Source of the DNA: Rhabditophanes sp. KR3021
Taxonomy: Eukaryota; Nematoda; Chromadorea; Rhabditida; Alloionematidae
Length of the DNA stretch: 64,000 nt
Reading direction: 5' to 3'
Assembly: GCA_963281155.1 (NCBI GenBank)
Contig: CAUJLY010000003.1
Span: 2,480,001-2,544,000, forward strand
Under the pieces are notes generated by a model. The model worked only from the letters and a program-made list of their open reading frames with translations. It was not told the DNA's origin and did not search any database. Positions 25,933 to 36,688 of this stretch are shown here, in pieces. Numbering within the stretch: position 1 is the stretch's first letter; every line of letters starts with the position of its first letter. Both the position numbers and the translations under genes were made by a program.

Positions 25933-28900
25933 ATGAGTGAGGCTCAGATTGAGGAGATTCGAAACAAGTTATCCAAACTTCATGCTACTGGTTCTAGTTT
26001 AAACTAACTCTAAACTAACTAATCTTTTTTATTTTAGGTAAGTACTGGCGACAACCGTTTTGGGTCAAATCTTAAAAAAAGTTTATCAGAACAAAAATAA
26101 ACATCAAAAATGAAAGAGATAGGACTATAGCAGTCAAAAAATGATTTACCGATTTATCTTAAATTAACACGATCATTAGCATCCAGAAAGTCTTGAAAGA
26201 CTAGCTCAGCAACCTCGTTGTTCTTTTCAGGGAACATCTGGTAGACAATTTTAAAAGAGGAGTTGCCAGAGTCACTGTTGGTATTCTCATCTCTGAAGTA
26301 GTCGATGAGGATAGCCTCAATATTGTCAGCAAGTTCTTCAGTACCATAAGACTTATACAAGACAATCATTTCTTGATTTGAATCAAATGCTTTTTTCATG
26401 GCTTCTTCCTTGTCAGTAAGCACCTTATCGAGTTCAACTGAATTGTTTATTCACCCATGTGACTGTCCATCCTTCTTCCAATCTTTTGTGCAGTCTTGCC
26501 TACATATAGTACACGTTTCTTTGCATTTTCAGTAGATAGTAGTTCAGATTAAGTGATGTCTGGATTGATCATGATACAGACGGCACATTCAAGACATCCA
26601 GTTCATTCTTAATGGACTCAGCATCTCTATTAGCGTTGAATGCCTTTGCTACTGAAAGAAGCTCGCCCAATTTCTATATCTGAAGTGAACATTGAGATTG
26701 TCTTCAGACAAAAGATATCTTTTCAGCAATGGCACTGATAGTCTGTTTCTTCTGTAGAATAGTCCTCATTACAATCAAGGAATTTGGCAATCCAATTTCT
26801 TCTTTGCAACCTCTATCAATAATAAGCTGCTAAGTACTTGCCTAATTCCTTAATAGATTTTGACGGAAAGAAGCTGAGTACGTCGTCTGAAACTGTTTCG
26901 ACAGACAAATTAGTCATATTCTTTGTGGTCGCAATCAAACAACGTTCCATGATTTCAGTCATTCTTTTCTATGTTCTACATTCTTGCAACCTTCTTAGAT
27001 TGCTTAAATTTTGTAGTTTTGGCTCTGGAAGCTTCATCTTTATGTTTAGGTAATCTTGTCCCTAAGCCATTGGTCACACCATAGTAATATCCGTCAACAT
27101 TTCCCTCCTTCATAAAGCAGCATACAGCATGATCTCCATTCATAGCACTTTCACCTGTCTCAATTTGCTTCCTTAATTCACCTTTTAGATACTTGAAATA
27201 TACTACTCTTTTTCATCATCATCTTTCTCCAATTCTTCAATGCGTTGCCTGACAGCTTTTAATTTCGTTCACAACCCATCACAAATGGAATTGAATGCAT
27301 GATCTGGAGTTGAGCCAAGGAAAGGATAGAATTCACAAGTAATTGTTTTCTCTTTTCGGACAACTTTCTTTTTGTCATGATGATGGCATCGAGTAACTCC
27401 CAAAATCCTTCTATATCATTCGAAATGTTGTTGGCATGAGTCCACGAAAATGCTTTTACTTCTAAGGACTTTTAAAAGATCATTTAAATTTTGTACAATT
27501 ACATCTTCATCAAAAAATACGGAGAAGAGATCAGATAATTGGCGACTATGACAGTTTAATTGCTTCATGAAATCTGCTTCATAGATTTTCATTTCTTCTT
27601 TTGAATCTAACATGGTCACTTCCATACCTTTTAGAACACATTTTCTTTTAGCAGCGCTCTTGAGATCTCCACTGATGCGAGGTTGGTTAGAAGTTTTCCG
27701 GTAATCCTAATATTAGAACATTTTTTCCTGTAGGAATCAATTAATTTCCTAGGTCCCAACAAAAACGGAGATAATAATTCCAATATTCTACTTCCGACGC
27801 CAGTTAGAAGATCCTTAAAATGATTCCACTTTGTCTTTCGATCTTCAACTGTAGTTTCTTCCGGATCAACTTGAAGTCTAGCAAACAGAACATCGCACAA
27901 TTCATCTCTTTTTCGAGTGTCATACTCCAATTCCTAGCATTACTGACTATTGTTGCGGAGTTGCAATTCTTGGCAGTAAAAATGTCTGAACGTGACATAT
28001 GAGTGACTTCTGTTAGTGAATGTTCATCGTCACTTGGAGCTACTGATGATTCTTCTAAATTTATTATCAGCTATTTAATATTAAGACATTATTTTTAGAT
28101 CTTTTACCAAAGAACCAAGATTCTTGGGATGAAACAGAAGTCTTTTTGAAGGTAAGTGTTTCGATAAACAAAAAAATATAATTAAAATCCAAAAGAGATG
28201 CTTTAGTTTAAACATCTTAACAGTCAAAAGTTAGCCATCACTTGCGCATTTGTTGATATTAAGATCAGTTAGTCCTTGATCATAGACAATGATAGATCTT
28301 TAGAGCAACTTCCGAATTATAATAAAGTTTAAACTTTCTTTCTACGGCAACCAATCTATTATGCTCTATGTGCACAATTATCGGAATCGACCTGTCCCAC
28401 TTATCCTTGATACCCAGAGTAGATTTTCGAAGTTCAGGATTGATTAAATGACAAACATCTTTAAGATATGTCATAGTAACTTTTGATGTAACATTATATT
28501 AATAGAAAAATGGCAAATCATCTTGTGACCAAAATTTAAAAAACATATTATTAAAGTAGATTTTTAACAAAAATTTTTGAAGGAAGTCGTTGAAATTCTT
28601 TTGGGGTACATCAAAGAACAAAATGATCGTACTTCCAAAGTTCTGGAGTTTCACCATCCCGACAAGATGATTCAATTAATTGACCTTTCCATTCCTGAAA
28701 AACCAATGAATTTGGAAGAACTTTTGGGCTGTTGTAAACAGGTTCTTCAACTTGGCGTTAAAACAGGCCATCCTCGATTTTTCAACCAAATCTCTTGTGG
28801 ATTGGACTTAGTTTCAATGGCTGGTGAATGGTTGACAGCCACTGCCAATACCAACATGTTTACTTACGAAATAAGTCCAGTATTTGTTTTGATGGAAAAA

Positions 28901-31900
28901 GAAATTATGCGTAAGATGATTAGCATCATTGGATGGGGAGTTGACGAAGGCGATGCTATTTTTGCTCCTGGAGGAGCAATTGCTAATTTGTATGCTATGA
29001 ATGCAGCTAGACGTAAGCATTCCTACTTTAACTAATACTTTTATTTTCAGGTAAGCCAATCATTTTTCAAAAAAAATCTATTGAATAGAAATGGGAGGAA
29101 GATAACATGACATCAAATTAAGTATTTACCCATTAATTTTAATCCTTGGACTTGGATGGAAGCGTTGTTCGGGATTTATTTTAACAGCGTCTAAAATGGC
29201 TTGGATGATGAGCTCAGCGACTTCATCATTTTTTTCTGGAAACATTTGAGAAACTATTCCATATATTGGCTTGCCAAATTGACTGTTTGTTCCTACATTA
29301 CTAAAGTAGTCAATCAGTATGGCTTCAATATTCTCAGCATAAGTCATCTTTAAAAGAATCATTTTTTGCCACTACGAAAGACCTTCTTCATTGTCTTTTC
29401 TTTCTTATCAAACAAAAGCTTCCCCAACTCGGTTTTCACTTTCAAAGTCTACCTACATTTAAACTATTCTTTTTGACATTTTGAAACATCTAAATTTACT
29501 TGTTGCCGTATCGTGTTTATATGCACTAAGTTTTTCTACCATATCATTAATAGTATCAATGTAGTATTCAAAGGCTGCCATGTAGCTGATTTGGACAGCT
29601 GGAACCCCAGGGTTACTAAGACTTCCACCTGTATCTTCATCGCTACTTGGCCAATCTTCAGATTCACCTAAACAAGTATGTATTATATAAGGTCTTTAAA
29701 CTTACCGATACTCATCATGAGTTCCATTCACAAGACCAGCATTGTCATTTGCATATCCTTGTTCTAAAGAAAGTAGTAATAATAGCAGATGTTTTCAAAC
29801 ACACCTCCACTGCCATCATTTTTACGTGCTTTTTGGTGTTGGTTCCAAACTACTTATGCTAAACTTTCACTCAATTGTACTAGTAACAACAGGAATTATA
29901 TTAGTAGGATCAGGAATAGTAGTACCTGTTTTCCTTCGTTTCTGTTCAACCATATAGTTTAACTGAAATAAATAAGTGATTAAAAAATCATTACACGTAA
30001 CGATAGTGTTTATATTTTAAACGCATAAAGTGTAAATAGTGAAAAATTGCTACGCATAAAATAGGTTGAAGCTAATATATATTCTGAATACAAAAAGTTC
30101 AAAAATACTAAAAAAACAGTTAATATATGTTAGAGGCAGGGCCAGAAACATTTTAATTAATTCGTTTAGATATATTACAAAGGTCTAAGGTATAATATGC
30201 TTGTGGGGCAATATAAAAATTTAATGTAGTTATAAAAAATATATAAAACATTGAGTACATTAATATCAATTAACACTTTGATCACTTTTGAAGATAATAC
30301 TTTTCCGAGATGCAAGCCTCTTGGAATGACTTCAGTTCCAACTCTTTGCTGCTTTACTAGCATTGACAGCCATTACTCTATTAAAGGAGCAGCCGCTGTT
30401 TGTGGAATTGGCACTGATCATTGTTTCAATATCCCAACTGATGATGTAGGACGCATGATTCCTGAAGCGTTGGAAGAAAAGATTATAGAATGCAAGGATC
30501 AGGGACTTCATCCTTTCTTCGTTTGTGCTACAGCAGGAACAACTGTTTATGGGGCATGGGATCCTCTTACAAGAATTTCTGAAATTTGCAAAACCCATAA
30601 CATGTGGTTTCATGTCGATGCTGCTTGGGGCGGAGGATTAATGTTATCTCCAGAGCATCGTTATAAACTTAACGGAATCGAAAAGGCTAATTCAATTGTA
30701 TAGATCCCCCTTTTGACGTTTTCTAATCTCTTTTTCTTTTTAGGTAAGTATGGATCACAATTAATCAAAACATGACCAAAATTGAATCAAACACTAATCA
30801 AACGAACAAAAATGAGCCAAAATTTGTTAAACTAAAAAGGGTGATATAAAAATTAGGTATATTACAAAGACTTTCTCGATTGAACTGTTTCCTTGGCATC
30901 TAAGATCTCTTGAAGGATTAGTTTAGTTACTTGGCCCTTCTTCTCTGGAAACATGTTTTTGACGATATCATAAGCTGGCTTTCCGGAGTCGGAATTTGTG
31001 ACAGTCTCGCTGCAATAGTCAATCAAAATATCCTCGATGTTAAAAGCATGATTTTCATAAGCATAGGTCTTTTTCAAGACGATCATTTCTTTACCAGTAG
31101 AAAAGACTTTTGCGTAGCTCTTTCCTTATCACTAAACACGAACTCCAATTCAACTTTTTTGTTGTAGTAATGCATGTGTTTCGTCATACCATCTTCGATG
31201 CTTTGATTTTCGCCTATGTACAAAATATATGTCTTGACAAGCTCAGCATCTTTCAATTCAGCTGCAGTGATTGCAGGATTGATGAACAGATAGACATCAC
31301 AAGCCTTTTTAAAGAGCAATTGGTATACATTCACCTCACATTTAAAATTATTAAAAAATTTAAACCTTGTTTTTGCTTGTCAAGTAAATATTTAGTAGCT
31401 CACCCCAGAGGTAACAGAAGAAAACAAAGAAATAAACTAATTAAGCTTAGTTCAAAACACAAGGATAAAAACTAAACTGAGGAATACTATAAAATAGTAC
31501 CTCTTAGATACTACATAAATATACATATTAGAATCATAATTAGAATAATAAATCATAAAATGGCCTATTATTCATAGTCAAAAATACTCGGGTTTGAGCA
31601 TATTATTCTAATTCTACCTTTAGACATGGAATCCCCACAAGTTAATGGGAGCTCTATTGCAATGTTCAGCCTGTTTCATAAAAAAAGATGGGCTTTTATT
31701 CCAAACTAATCAAATGTCTGCTGATTATCTTTTTCAACAAGATAAACCATATGATGTCAGCTATGATACTGGGGATAAAGCTATGCAATGTGGTCGCCAC
31801 AATGATGTATTTAAGCTTTGGCTTATGTGGAGATCCAAGGGAATGGAAGGTAAATTTTATTAAAATTACAAAAATGAGGTTAACGCTTTAGAGCAAACTT

Positions 31901-32782
31901 AAAGGGTTACAAATAGCAAAATCATTTAAAATTAATTTGAGAATCTTTTTTGAAGGCTAGCTTTCTTGAAAATGATGACTTTCTTATTTGCATCAATGGT
32001 TGCAATAGACATCTTTCTCTTTATCACTTGATTTGGCTTCAGGGTAGATAGTTTATAACAAAATGACCTACAATTGTGGATCTTGACAGAAGTATATGAG
32101 ATATTGTTGAACATATTACTAATAGTGTTTTCGGTCTTATAAATATGTCTGCTTTTATATAGATTTACCGAGCAATCCATTCCAAACATGATGAAGCCAA
32201 AATCTGCTTCTAAAAATCCCGAGTGTTCAAGCAATTTAGAAAAGTTGAAAAACAAAGTTGTTTTGTTTTAATTGATAAATTAGAGTCAGGTATTAGTAAC
32301 TTACCTCAATTCGGTGTTAAATACATGAGGCATAAAGAGCTTAAAATTAAAATTTCAAATGTTTTAAAGGCTGTTGATAAACAGTTCCTTAAATGTAACA
32401 TCGCTTTAATTTATATTTCCATGAAGGTTATCGAGTTCAAATTAATCGTTTAATGGAATTAGCCGCTTACTTTACCAACAAAATAAAGAATACGGAAGGA
32501 TATGAGATGGTTGTCGAACATCCACAATTCCTCAACATTTGTTTTTGGTATGTTCCACGAAGATTGCGTTCAATGAGCCAAAAGGACAAAATGTCTGCGC
32601 TTGAAAAGATTGCTCCCAAAATTAAGGGCCAAATGATGGAAAGAGGAACTACAATGGTAGGATATCAACCTGATCACAAACGACCCAATTTCTTTAGATT
32701 GATCATCAACAATCAAGCTATTACTGAAGAAGATTTAGACTTTTTGATCAAGGAAATTATCGATATTGGAATTGACTTATAA
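25933..32782 (+). CDS. unc-25: Glutamate decarboxylase (GABA synthesis), six exons
   Basis: GAD is a PLP enzyme converting glutamate to GABA in neurons. Six exons (25933-25990, 28099-28151, 28583-29012, 30294-30697, 31624-31849, 32427-32782) join in perfect frame to about 508 residues. Diagnostic blocks: [13 protein letters not shown], the substrate loop [68 protein letters not shown], the Asp of [18 protein letters not shown] that pairs with the pyridine nitrogen, and the PLP lysine in [31 protein letters not shown] and [10 protein letters not shown] are present near the end. The protein looks fully intact. Its coding sequence is 1.5 kb spread over 6.85 kb because all five introns are 0.4-2.1 kb, against 40-50 bp for typical introns here; see the mobile-element entries. 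Confidence 0.96.
26022..26046 (+). promoter_or_regulatory. Recursive (zero-exon) splice site in GAD intron 1
   Basis: ACTAATCTTTTTTATTTTAG is followed immediately by GTAAGT: a branch-like ACTAAT, a pyrimidine tract, an acceptor and a perfect donor with no exon between. The intron could be removed in two steps or in one. Confidence 0.6.
26038..28098 (-). mobile_element. Nuclease-bearing insert in GAD intron 1 (double GIY-YIG remnant)
   Basis: A 2061-bp insert begins with GTAAGT directly after a complete 47-bp intron (25991-26037) and ends in ATTTTTAG at exon 2. On minus it holds a decayed multi-part gene. Order: an acidic N-terminus ([11 protein letters not shown], near 28000), a helical region (27930-27631, [18 protein letters not shown]; then 27625-27416), a GIY-YIG-like core near 27110-27030 ([19 protein letters not shown]), and a second core near 26500-26154. 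The second core has [20 protein letters not shown] (YVG and Arg), the catalytic helix [10 protein letters not shown] (Glu) and TNSDSG (terminal Asn), then [14 protein letters not shown]. Several frameshifts and stops separate the blocks, so it is no longer expressible as one protein. Two nuclease cores in one element may reflect an ancestral fusion or nested insertion. Confidence 0.8.
28152..28582 (-). mobile_element. Short insert in GAD intron 2 with 9-bp flanking repeat
   Basis: A 431-bp intron (GTAAGT donor). The last nine bases of exon 2 (TTTTTGAAG, 28143-28151) recur exactly as the last nine bases of the intron (28574-28582), where they supply an atypical GAAG acceptor. This looks like a target-site duplication that created the intron. 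The minus strand carries a 64-codon remnant (28474-28280; [28 protein letters not shown]) that resembles, but does not prove, the central part of the GIY-YIG ORFs in neighbouring introns. No ancestral mini-intron precedes it. Confidence 0.55.
29028..29062 (+). promoter_or_regulatory. Recursive (zero-exon) splice site in GAD intron 3
   Basis: TAACTAATACTTTTATTTTCAG is followed immediately by GTAAGC. A textbook branch sequence, tract and acceptor abut a donor. Confidence 0.6.
29053..30293 (-). mobile_element. Nuclease-bearing insert in GAD intron 3 (GIY-YIG, near-complete layout)
   Basis: A 1241-bp insert starting GTAAGC directly after a complete 40-bp intron (29013-29052). On minus a multi-exon antisense gene can be followed: a possible start [16 protein letters not shown] near 29957, [17 protein letters not shown] before a canonical donor/acceptor pair near 29707-29670, an acidic block ([20 protein letters not shown]), [18 protein letters not shown] before another donor, [17 protein letters not shown], then the catalytic part [15 protein letters not shown] (Glu) and TNSQFGKP (Asn) and [15 protein letters not shown] to a stop at 29126. 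A one-base deletion near 29365 breaks the core. The close match to inserts in introns 1 and 4 makes these one family. Confidence 0.8.
30723..30753 (+). promoter_or_regulatory. Recursive (zero-exon) splice site in GAD intron 4
   Basis: TCTAATCTCTTTTTCTTTTTAG is followed immediately by GTAAGT, with no exon between acceptor and donor. Confidence 0.6.
30744..31623 (-). mobile_element. Nuclease-bearing insert in GAD intron 4 (GIY-YIG, one frameshift)
   Basis: An 880-bp insert starting GTAAGT directly after a complete 46-bp intron (30698-30743). The minus ORFs 31334-31083 and 31086-30862 are one gene broken by a single-base shift. They read [17 protein letters not shown] (first strand of the GIY-YIG fold), [20 protein letters not shown] (YIG strand and following helix), SDKERATQK, then [20 protein letters not shown] (catalytic Glu) and [15 protein letters not shown] (Asn), ending [10 protein letters not shown] ... 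SRKSL. The usual Arg after YIG is not evident (EDGMTKH), so catalysis may already be weakened. The first bases of this insert share ATTAATCAAAAC with the CIAO1 insert. Confidence 0.85.
31850..32426 (-). mobile_element. Large GAD intron 5 with antisense ORF of unknown type
   Basis: A 577-bp intron bounded by GAAG on both sides (exon end ATGGAAG, intron end CCATGAAG). A 107-codon minus ORF (32255-31932) includes [20 protein letters not shown] and [21 protein letters not shown] do not see GIY-YIG or EDxHD signatures in it. It may be a different or more decayed passenger; the call as an insert rests on size, orientation and context only. Confidence 0.4.
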
Positions 32783-33082
32783 TTTTTAAATACACTCGCT
32801 TATGCTTTTTTGTAAATTTACGCCGCTCTTGATCTAATAAAGATAATGTCATAATTTTTGTTCATAAATGTGTAATGGCTCTTTATTCCACGATAATCTT
32901 TTTAAGAATGGTACGAACACGTAATACATAGCAGTTGTAAATATAGTTGTTTATATCTTATCTTCAACCTTGGAATTTGTAGTTTGTTGTCCGTAGTTTG
33001 CAATGAAAAAACGATTGGCGTACTCGCGTTGTTTAGATCGGTAACCTTCCAACTAATTGCTTTATTTTTTAGAAAAGTAACC

Positions 33083-35903
33083 ATGTTTGCTGCTCAATTT
33101 ACTAAACGCTCTATTTCTACTACATTGGCAAACATGAAAAGTATTCAAAATGTCTCTATCATTGGATCAGGCATTATGGGTTCCGGAATCGCTCAAGGTT
33201 TGAAAAAAGGATCCAAATATTTTTATTTAAAACTAAAAGTGGGAATAAAATGATTAAATTAAGATTAATCATCAGAAGTCACCTTAAGCTTGAACATCAT
33301 TTTTATCAAAATGTCAGCAACGGCACAAGCATTGACATGATTAAGAAGGTAGACTTCGGGCATACCACATTGTCCATGGTCATAGTTGGTGATTTGACGC
33401 TTGAATCTTTCAACTAGGATAAATTCCAAGTTTTCAACTAACTCTTTGGTAGGAATTGGAAGTTTGAGGCGGAGAGTTTCGGCTGGATGGGCTTTAATAT
33501 TGTTGACTCTAACTCCTTTCTGTCAAACAAATCGCCATTCTTTGCAGGTAGCGTCGACGAAGTGAGAATTGTAAGAAAAATATTTTTCACAATGTGCACA
33601 GTACTTGGTCTTTTCGTTCTTTTGATTAAGAATAGATTCCCAATTCTATCAATAAGTGAATTAAAAGAGGCATTGTGCTTATCAAAGAGTATTAACTTCA
33701 TCAACAAAATGACCTTTTTTATTCCAAAATGTATTAATGCTTGATAATCCTTTAGTTATACATTACTTTTATCAAATAGGATTCTATGTTTTAAGTTTCC
33801 AAGCTGCTTCTCTTTACACATTTTCTCAAATACAGGCTTTATTCTTCTAAGATAATTTCTAGTTGGCACACGACTATTTTGTTAAGTGGTGGTTCTTTAC
33901 CAGATGCTTCGTAACTTAACTGTTTCATACCAAGGGATAAAGATATCTCGCCTTTATTTCTTTCCATATTGCTTTTGACATCTGTTTTCTCCATAGCTAA
34001 CTCCAATTTAAATCCACGGTTAACTAAAATGAAAAGACAGTAATTAGTAAACCTTATAAGTTAAATAACATCATAAGTATCTTAAAAACGACACATTTAA
34101 ATGTAACTAATATTCATAATTTAAAAAATGTTCTTTTAAAAAGTAACTTTTGGTATATATGTTGCTTCTTCAAAAATTTCATTAAAAATACAATATTTAA
34201 TCAGCAATTTTTAAGTAACGGCTCAAGCTAAGCTGAATGTTGTTTTGGTTGATCAAGATCAAAAGGCTTTGGATAAGGCTAAGACATCTATTGCCAAATC
34301 TATTGATAGAGTTGCCAAGAAAAAGTTTGCCGACAATGAAGCTGACAGACATGCTTTTATTTCCTCCACCTTACAGTCAATTCAATACACAACTGATGTT
34401 AAACAAGCCGTACGCAATGCTGACCTAGTTATCGAAGCTGTTGTCGAAAATTTGGGTGTTAAACAAGAATTATTCAAAACCATCGAGGCCAATGTCCAAT
34501 CTGATGCCATTATCACAACCAATACATCATCTCTCCGTCTAGCTCATATTGGAGCCAACTTGAAGAATAAAAAGCAATTCGGGTTACTTCATTTCTTTTC
34601 CCCAGTCCCAGTCATGCGCCTTTTAGGTAAAACATACACATTTTATAAAAACGTCAAACATTTACAAAGAAATGGAATTAGATTATAATACGTGAATTTC
34701 GCTCAGAAATGACTTAGATATTATTTTAACAGCACCCGGATATTTTATGTACATCACCTCGTTGGATTGTCCTGATGCATGAATATTTTTCAAGGCATTT
34801 TATAGATCCAGTATGACAGCATACGCATAAGCGAGGGATTCATTGCTAGTTAAGTCATCTACGAAAACTGCCACCAATTGTCTTTTGTGGCGTAGAATGT
34901 CCATAGTTTTGATGTCTTTTGCATTCAAAGAGATAGATCTTGAGAAGCGACGTTGTGATTCCAATTAATTTCATTTTAATCTTTTTTTGACATTGCCAGA
35001 TACTTCGCAATCAAACATTTCCTTCATATTTTGTGAAGTATTCATAACATTCAATTGACAAAGTATCCCTATGATTTTTGCTAATAGCAGCTTTGTTCTG
35101 CTCAAATATCGTTTGGAATCTTCAACTACCAGTCGTTCTCCTTGTCTATGGTGCCTATGCCATTCATTGAACCTTTTGACAAAGATTGGGTAACTTGTGC
35201 AGCAACTGCTAAATTGATTGATTATAATTAAGATTTGATACTTACCTCGCGCATTTACTTCTGGATTCATTGCATCCCATCTTTTCAAAAACAAACATTT
35301 GCCTGAATCAGTCTTGTCTGGAGCACCTTTTCTTTGGTTCTTCAGAGCTGTCAGCAGTCTCTAATTCGTGCTTCACAACGATAAAATTGAGTTGAGATAT
35401 TTACGAGCAATCTAATTTACTTAACAAAAAAACACTTTTCTAATTAATTATTAAAACACAACATCTATTTAAAATTCACAACACTAATTATTAACAAATG
35501 TTTAGAAGTTGGTCGTACGCCAGAAACATCAGATGAAGTTTTTGCTTCATTGACTGAATATGGAAAAAGAATCGGAAAAACAACTGTCTCATGCAAAGAT
35601 ACTCCAGGATTTATTGTGAACCGTTTACTTGTTCCATACATGTTCGAAGCTCTGAGAATGGTTGAACGTGGAGACGCCACCAAAGAAGATATTGATGTTG
35701 CCATGAAATTAGGAGCCGGTTATCCAATGGGTCCTTTAGAATTAGCCGACTACGTTGGTTTAGACACCTGCAAGTTTATTATGGATGGATGGGTAAAGGA
35801 GTATCCAGAAGTTGCAATCTTCGGCGCTTCTCCTACTCTCGACAAATTGATTGCTGAGAAAAAATTCGGAAGAAAATCTGGAGAAGGCTTTTATAAATAT
35901 TAG
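33083..35903 (+). CDS. 3-hydroxyacyl-CoA dehydrogenase, mitochondrial (HADH)
   Basis: This enzyme oxidises L-3-hydroxyacyl-CoA with NAD in fatty acid beta-oxidation. Exons 33083-33197, 34216-34626 and 35506-35903 join in frame to about 307 residues. A basic mitochondrial presequence ([14 protein letters not shown]) precedes the Rossmann loop [60 protein letters not shown] (catalytic His), [34 protein letters not shown] and [14 protein letters not shown] follow; all expected residues are seen. Exon 2 ends at CGCCTTTTAG, itself acceptor-like. A trans-splice acceptor (TATTTTTTAG) lies about 11 bp before the ATG. Both introns (1018 and 879 bp) carry antisense nuclease remnants. Confidence 0.97.
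33198..34215 (-). mobile_element. Nuclease remnant with Cys/His finger in HADH intron 1
   Basis: On minus, from about 33612 to 33265: [16 protein letters not shown] (CxxC then His, with a Cys later, like a small zinc finger), a stop, [20 protein letters not shown], the catalytic helix [20 protein letters not shown] (Glu and Asn of a GIY-YIG C-terminal half), then [20 protein letters not shown] and a stop 67 bp inside the host donor. The same [11 protein letters not shown] motif recurs in the RAE1 insert. The YIG strand is not found in this copy. The donor is GTTTGA and the acceptor TTTTTAAG; exon and intron both end in AAG. Confidence 0.75.
34627..35505 (-). mobile_element. Decayed GIY-YIG insert in HADH intron 2
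   Basis: On minus: [20 protein letters not shown] with its own GTAAGT donor near 35250, a 37-bp intron ending CAATTTAG, then [20 protein letters not shown], and in another frame [20 protein letters not shown] and [21 protein letters not shown], then [16 protein letters not shown]. The last blocks align with the CIAO1 insert (AIWKDKRKVVAVYTDSL, LEYAIIFDL, AQSNQVMYLKHPIL). The catalytic Glu is replaced (LEYAII becomes AYAVI) and a stop follows, so it is dead. The exon 2 end TTTTAG and the intron end GTTTAG match. Confidence 0.75.
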
Positions 35904-35963
35904 ATCAATTTTTGTATACTAAACTATTTTCATGAATATTAGAACAATTTTTGTATACTAAAC
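35896..35963. repeat. 29-bp tandem duplication across the HADH stop codon
   Basis: AATATTAGATCAATTTTTGT and the following bases to AAAC occur at 35896-35924 and again at 35935-35963 with one mismatch, period 39. The left copy includes the TAG stop. The remaining 3' flank to 36688 shows no gene. Confidence 0.8.
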
Positions 35964-36688
35964 CCATTTTTATTGTATGACTATTCAATATAAATAAACG
36001 TATATCAGTCCTGTTGTGTAACTTTATTCTTATAAAGGTGATTAAAATGATCATTTAGAACTAATTTCTATTATTATTTATTATAACCTTTAAGTAACCC
36101 ATATTAAACACTAATAACAAATAATTTTTATAAAAGTTCAAATGCATAGTTTCGCTGGGAATGAATAATAAAAATCAGAAATTCTACATGCATAGCATTT
36201 GAAACACACAAAATTAACAATAGAAGTGGAAACTAAAAACACCAAGTTCTAATCTTAATTGAGCTAGTGTATTGAAGCAACTAAGACTGAAGTATGGAAT
36301 AATTCTTTCTATTGTACAAAAGATGATGAGATAAATTATGGAGTTATCTTGTTATGACTAGACTTAGAAAGTGTAGAATGTATCATTAAAGTTAACAAAC
36401 TGACAAAAAAGAGTTCCAATACCTTAGTTATTTACGACTGTTTAAGAGCTGAGCTTAAAATGTTATATCAAATAAACAACTGCATGGTATTCCAATGATT
36501 AATTGCCACATAACATTTCGTACGTTTATCTTTTCATTGCTTGGTTAATTAATTACTTCATACAGCATAGTTATTAACAATGATCATGAAAAAGCATGAC
36601 ACGTGGACTTTTACTTCCTTTTCTGATCAAAAGGAATTTATAAAGAGAGAACTTAGAGATCTAACAGTTTTAATATATCAAAAAAATA

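Noticed and set aside
29647..29957. Plus-strand ORFs of about 71 codons in GAD intron 3
   Set aside because: They are complements of the antisense passenger exons and have no independent support.
30244..30293. Start Met at 30251 as the beginning of a separate gene
   Set aside because: The GAD frame continues from exon 3 with a split His codon at 30294, giving full-length GAD; the upstream codons belong to the intron.
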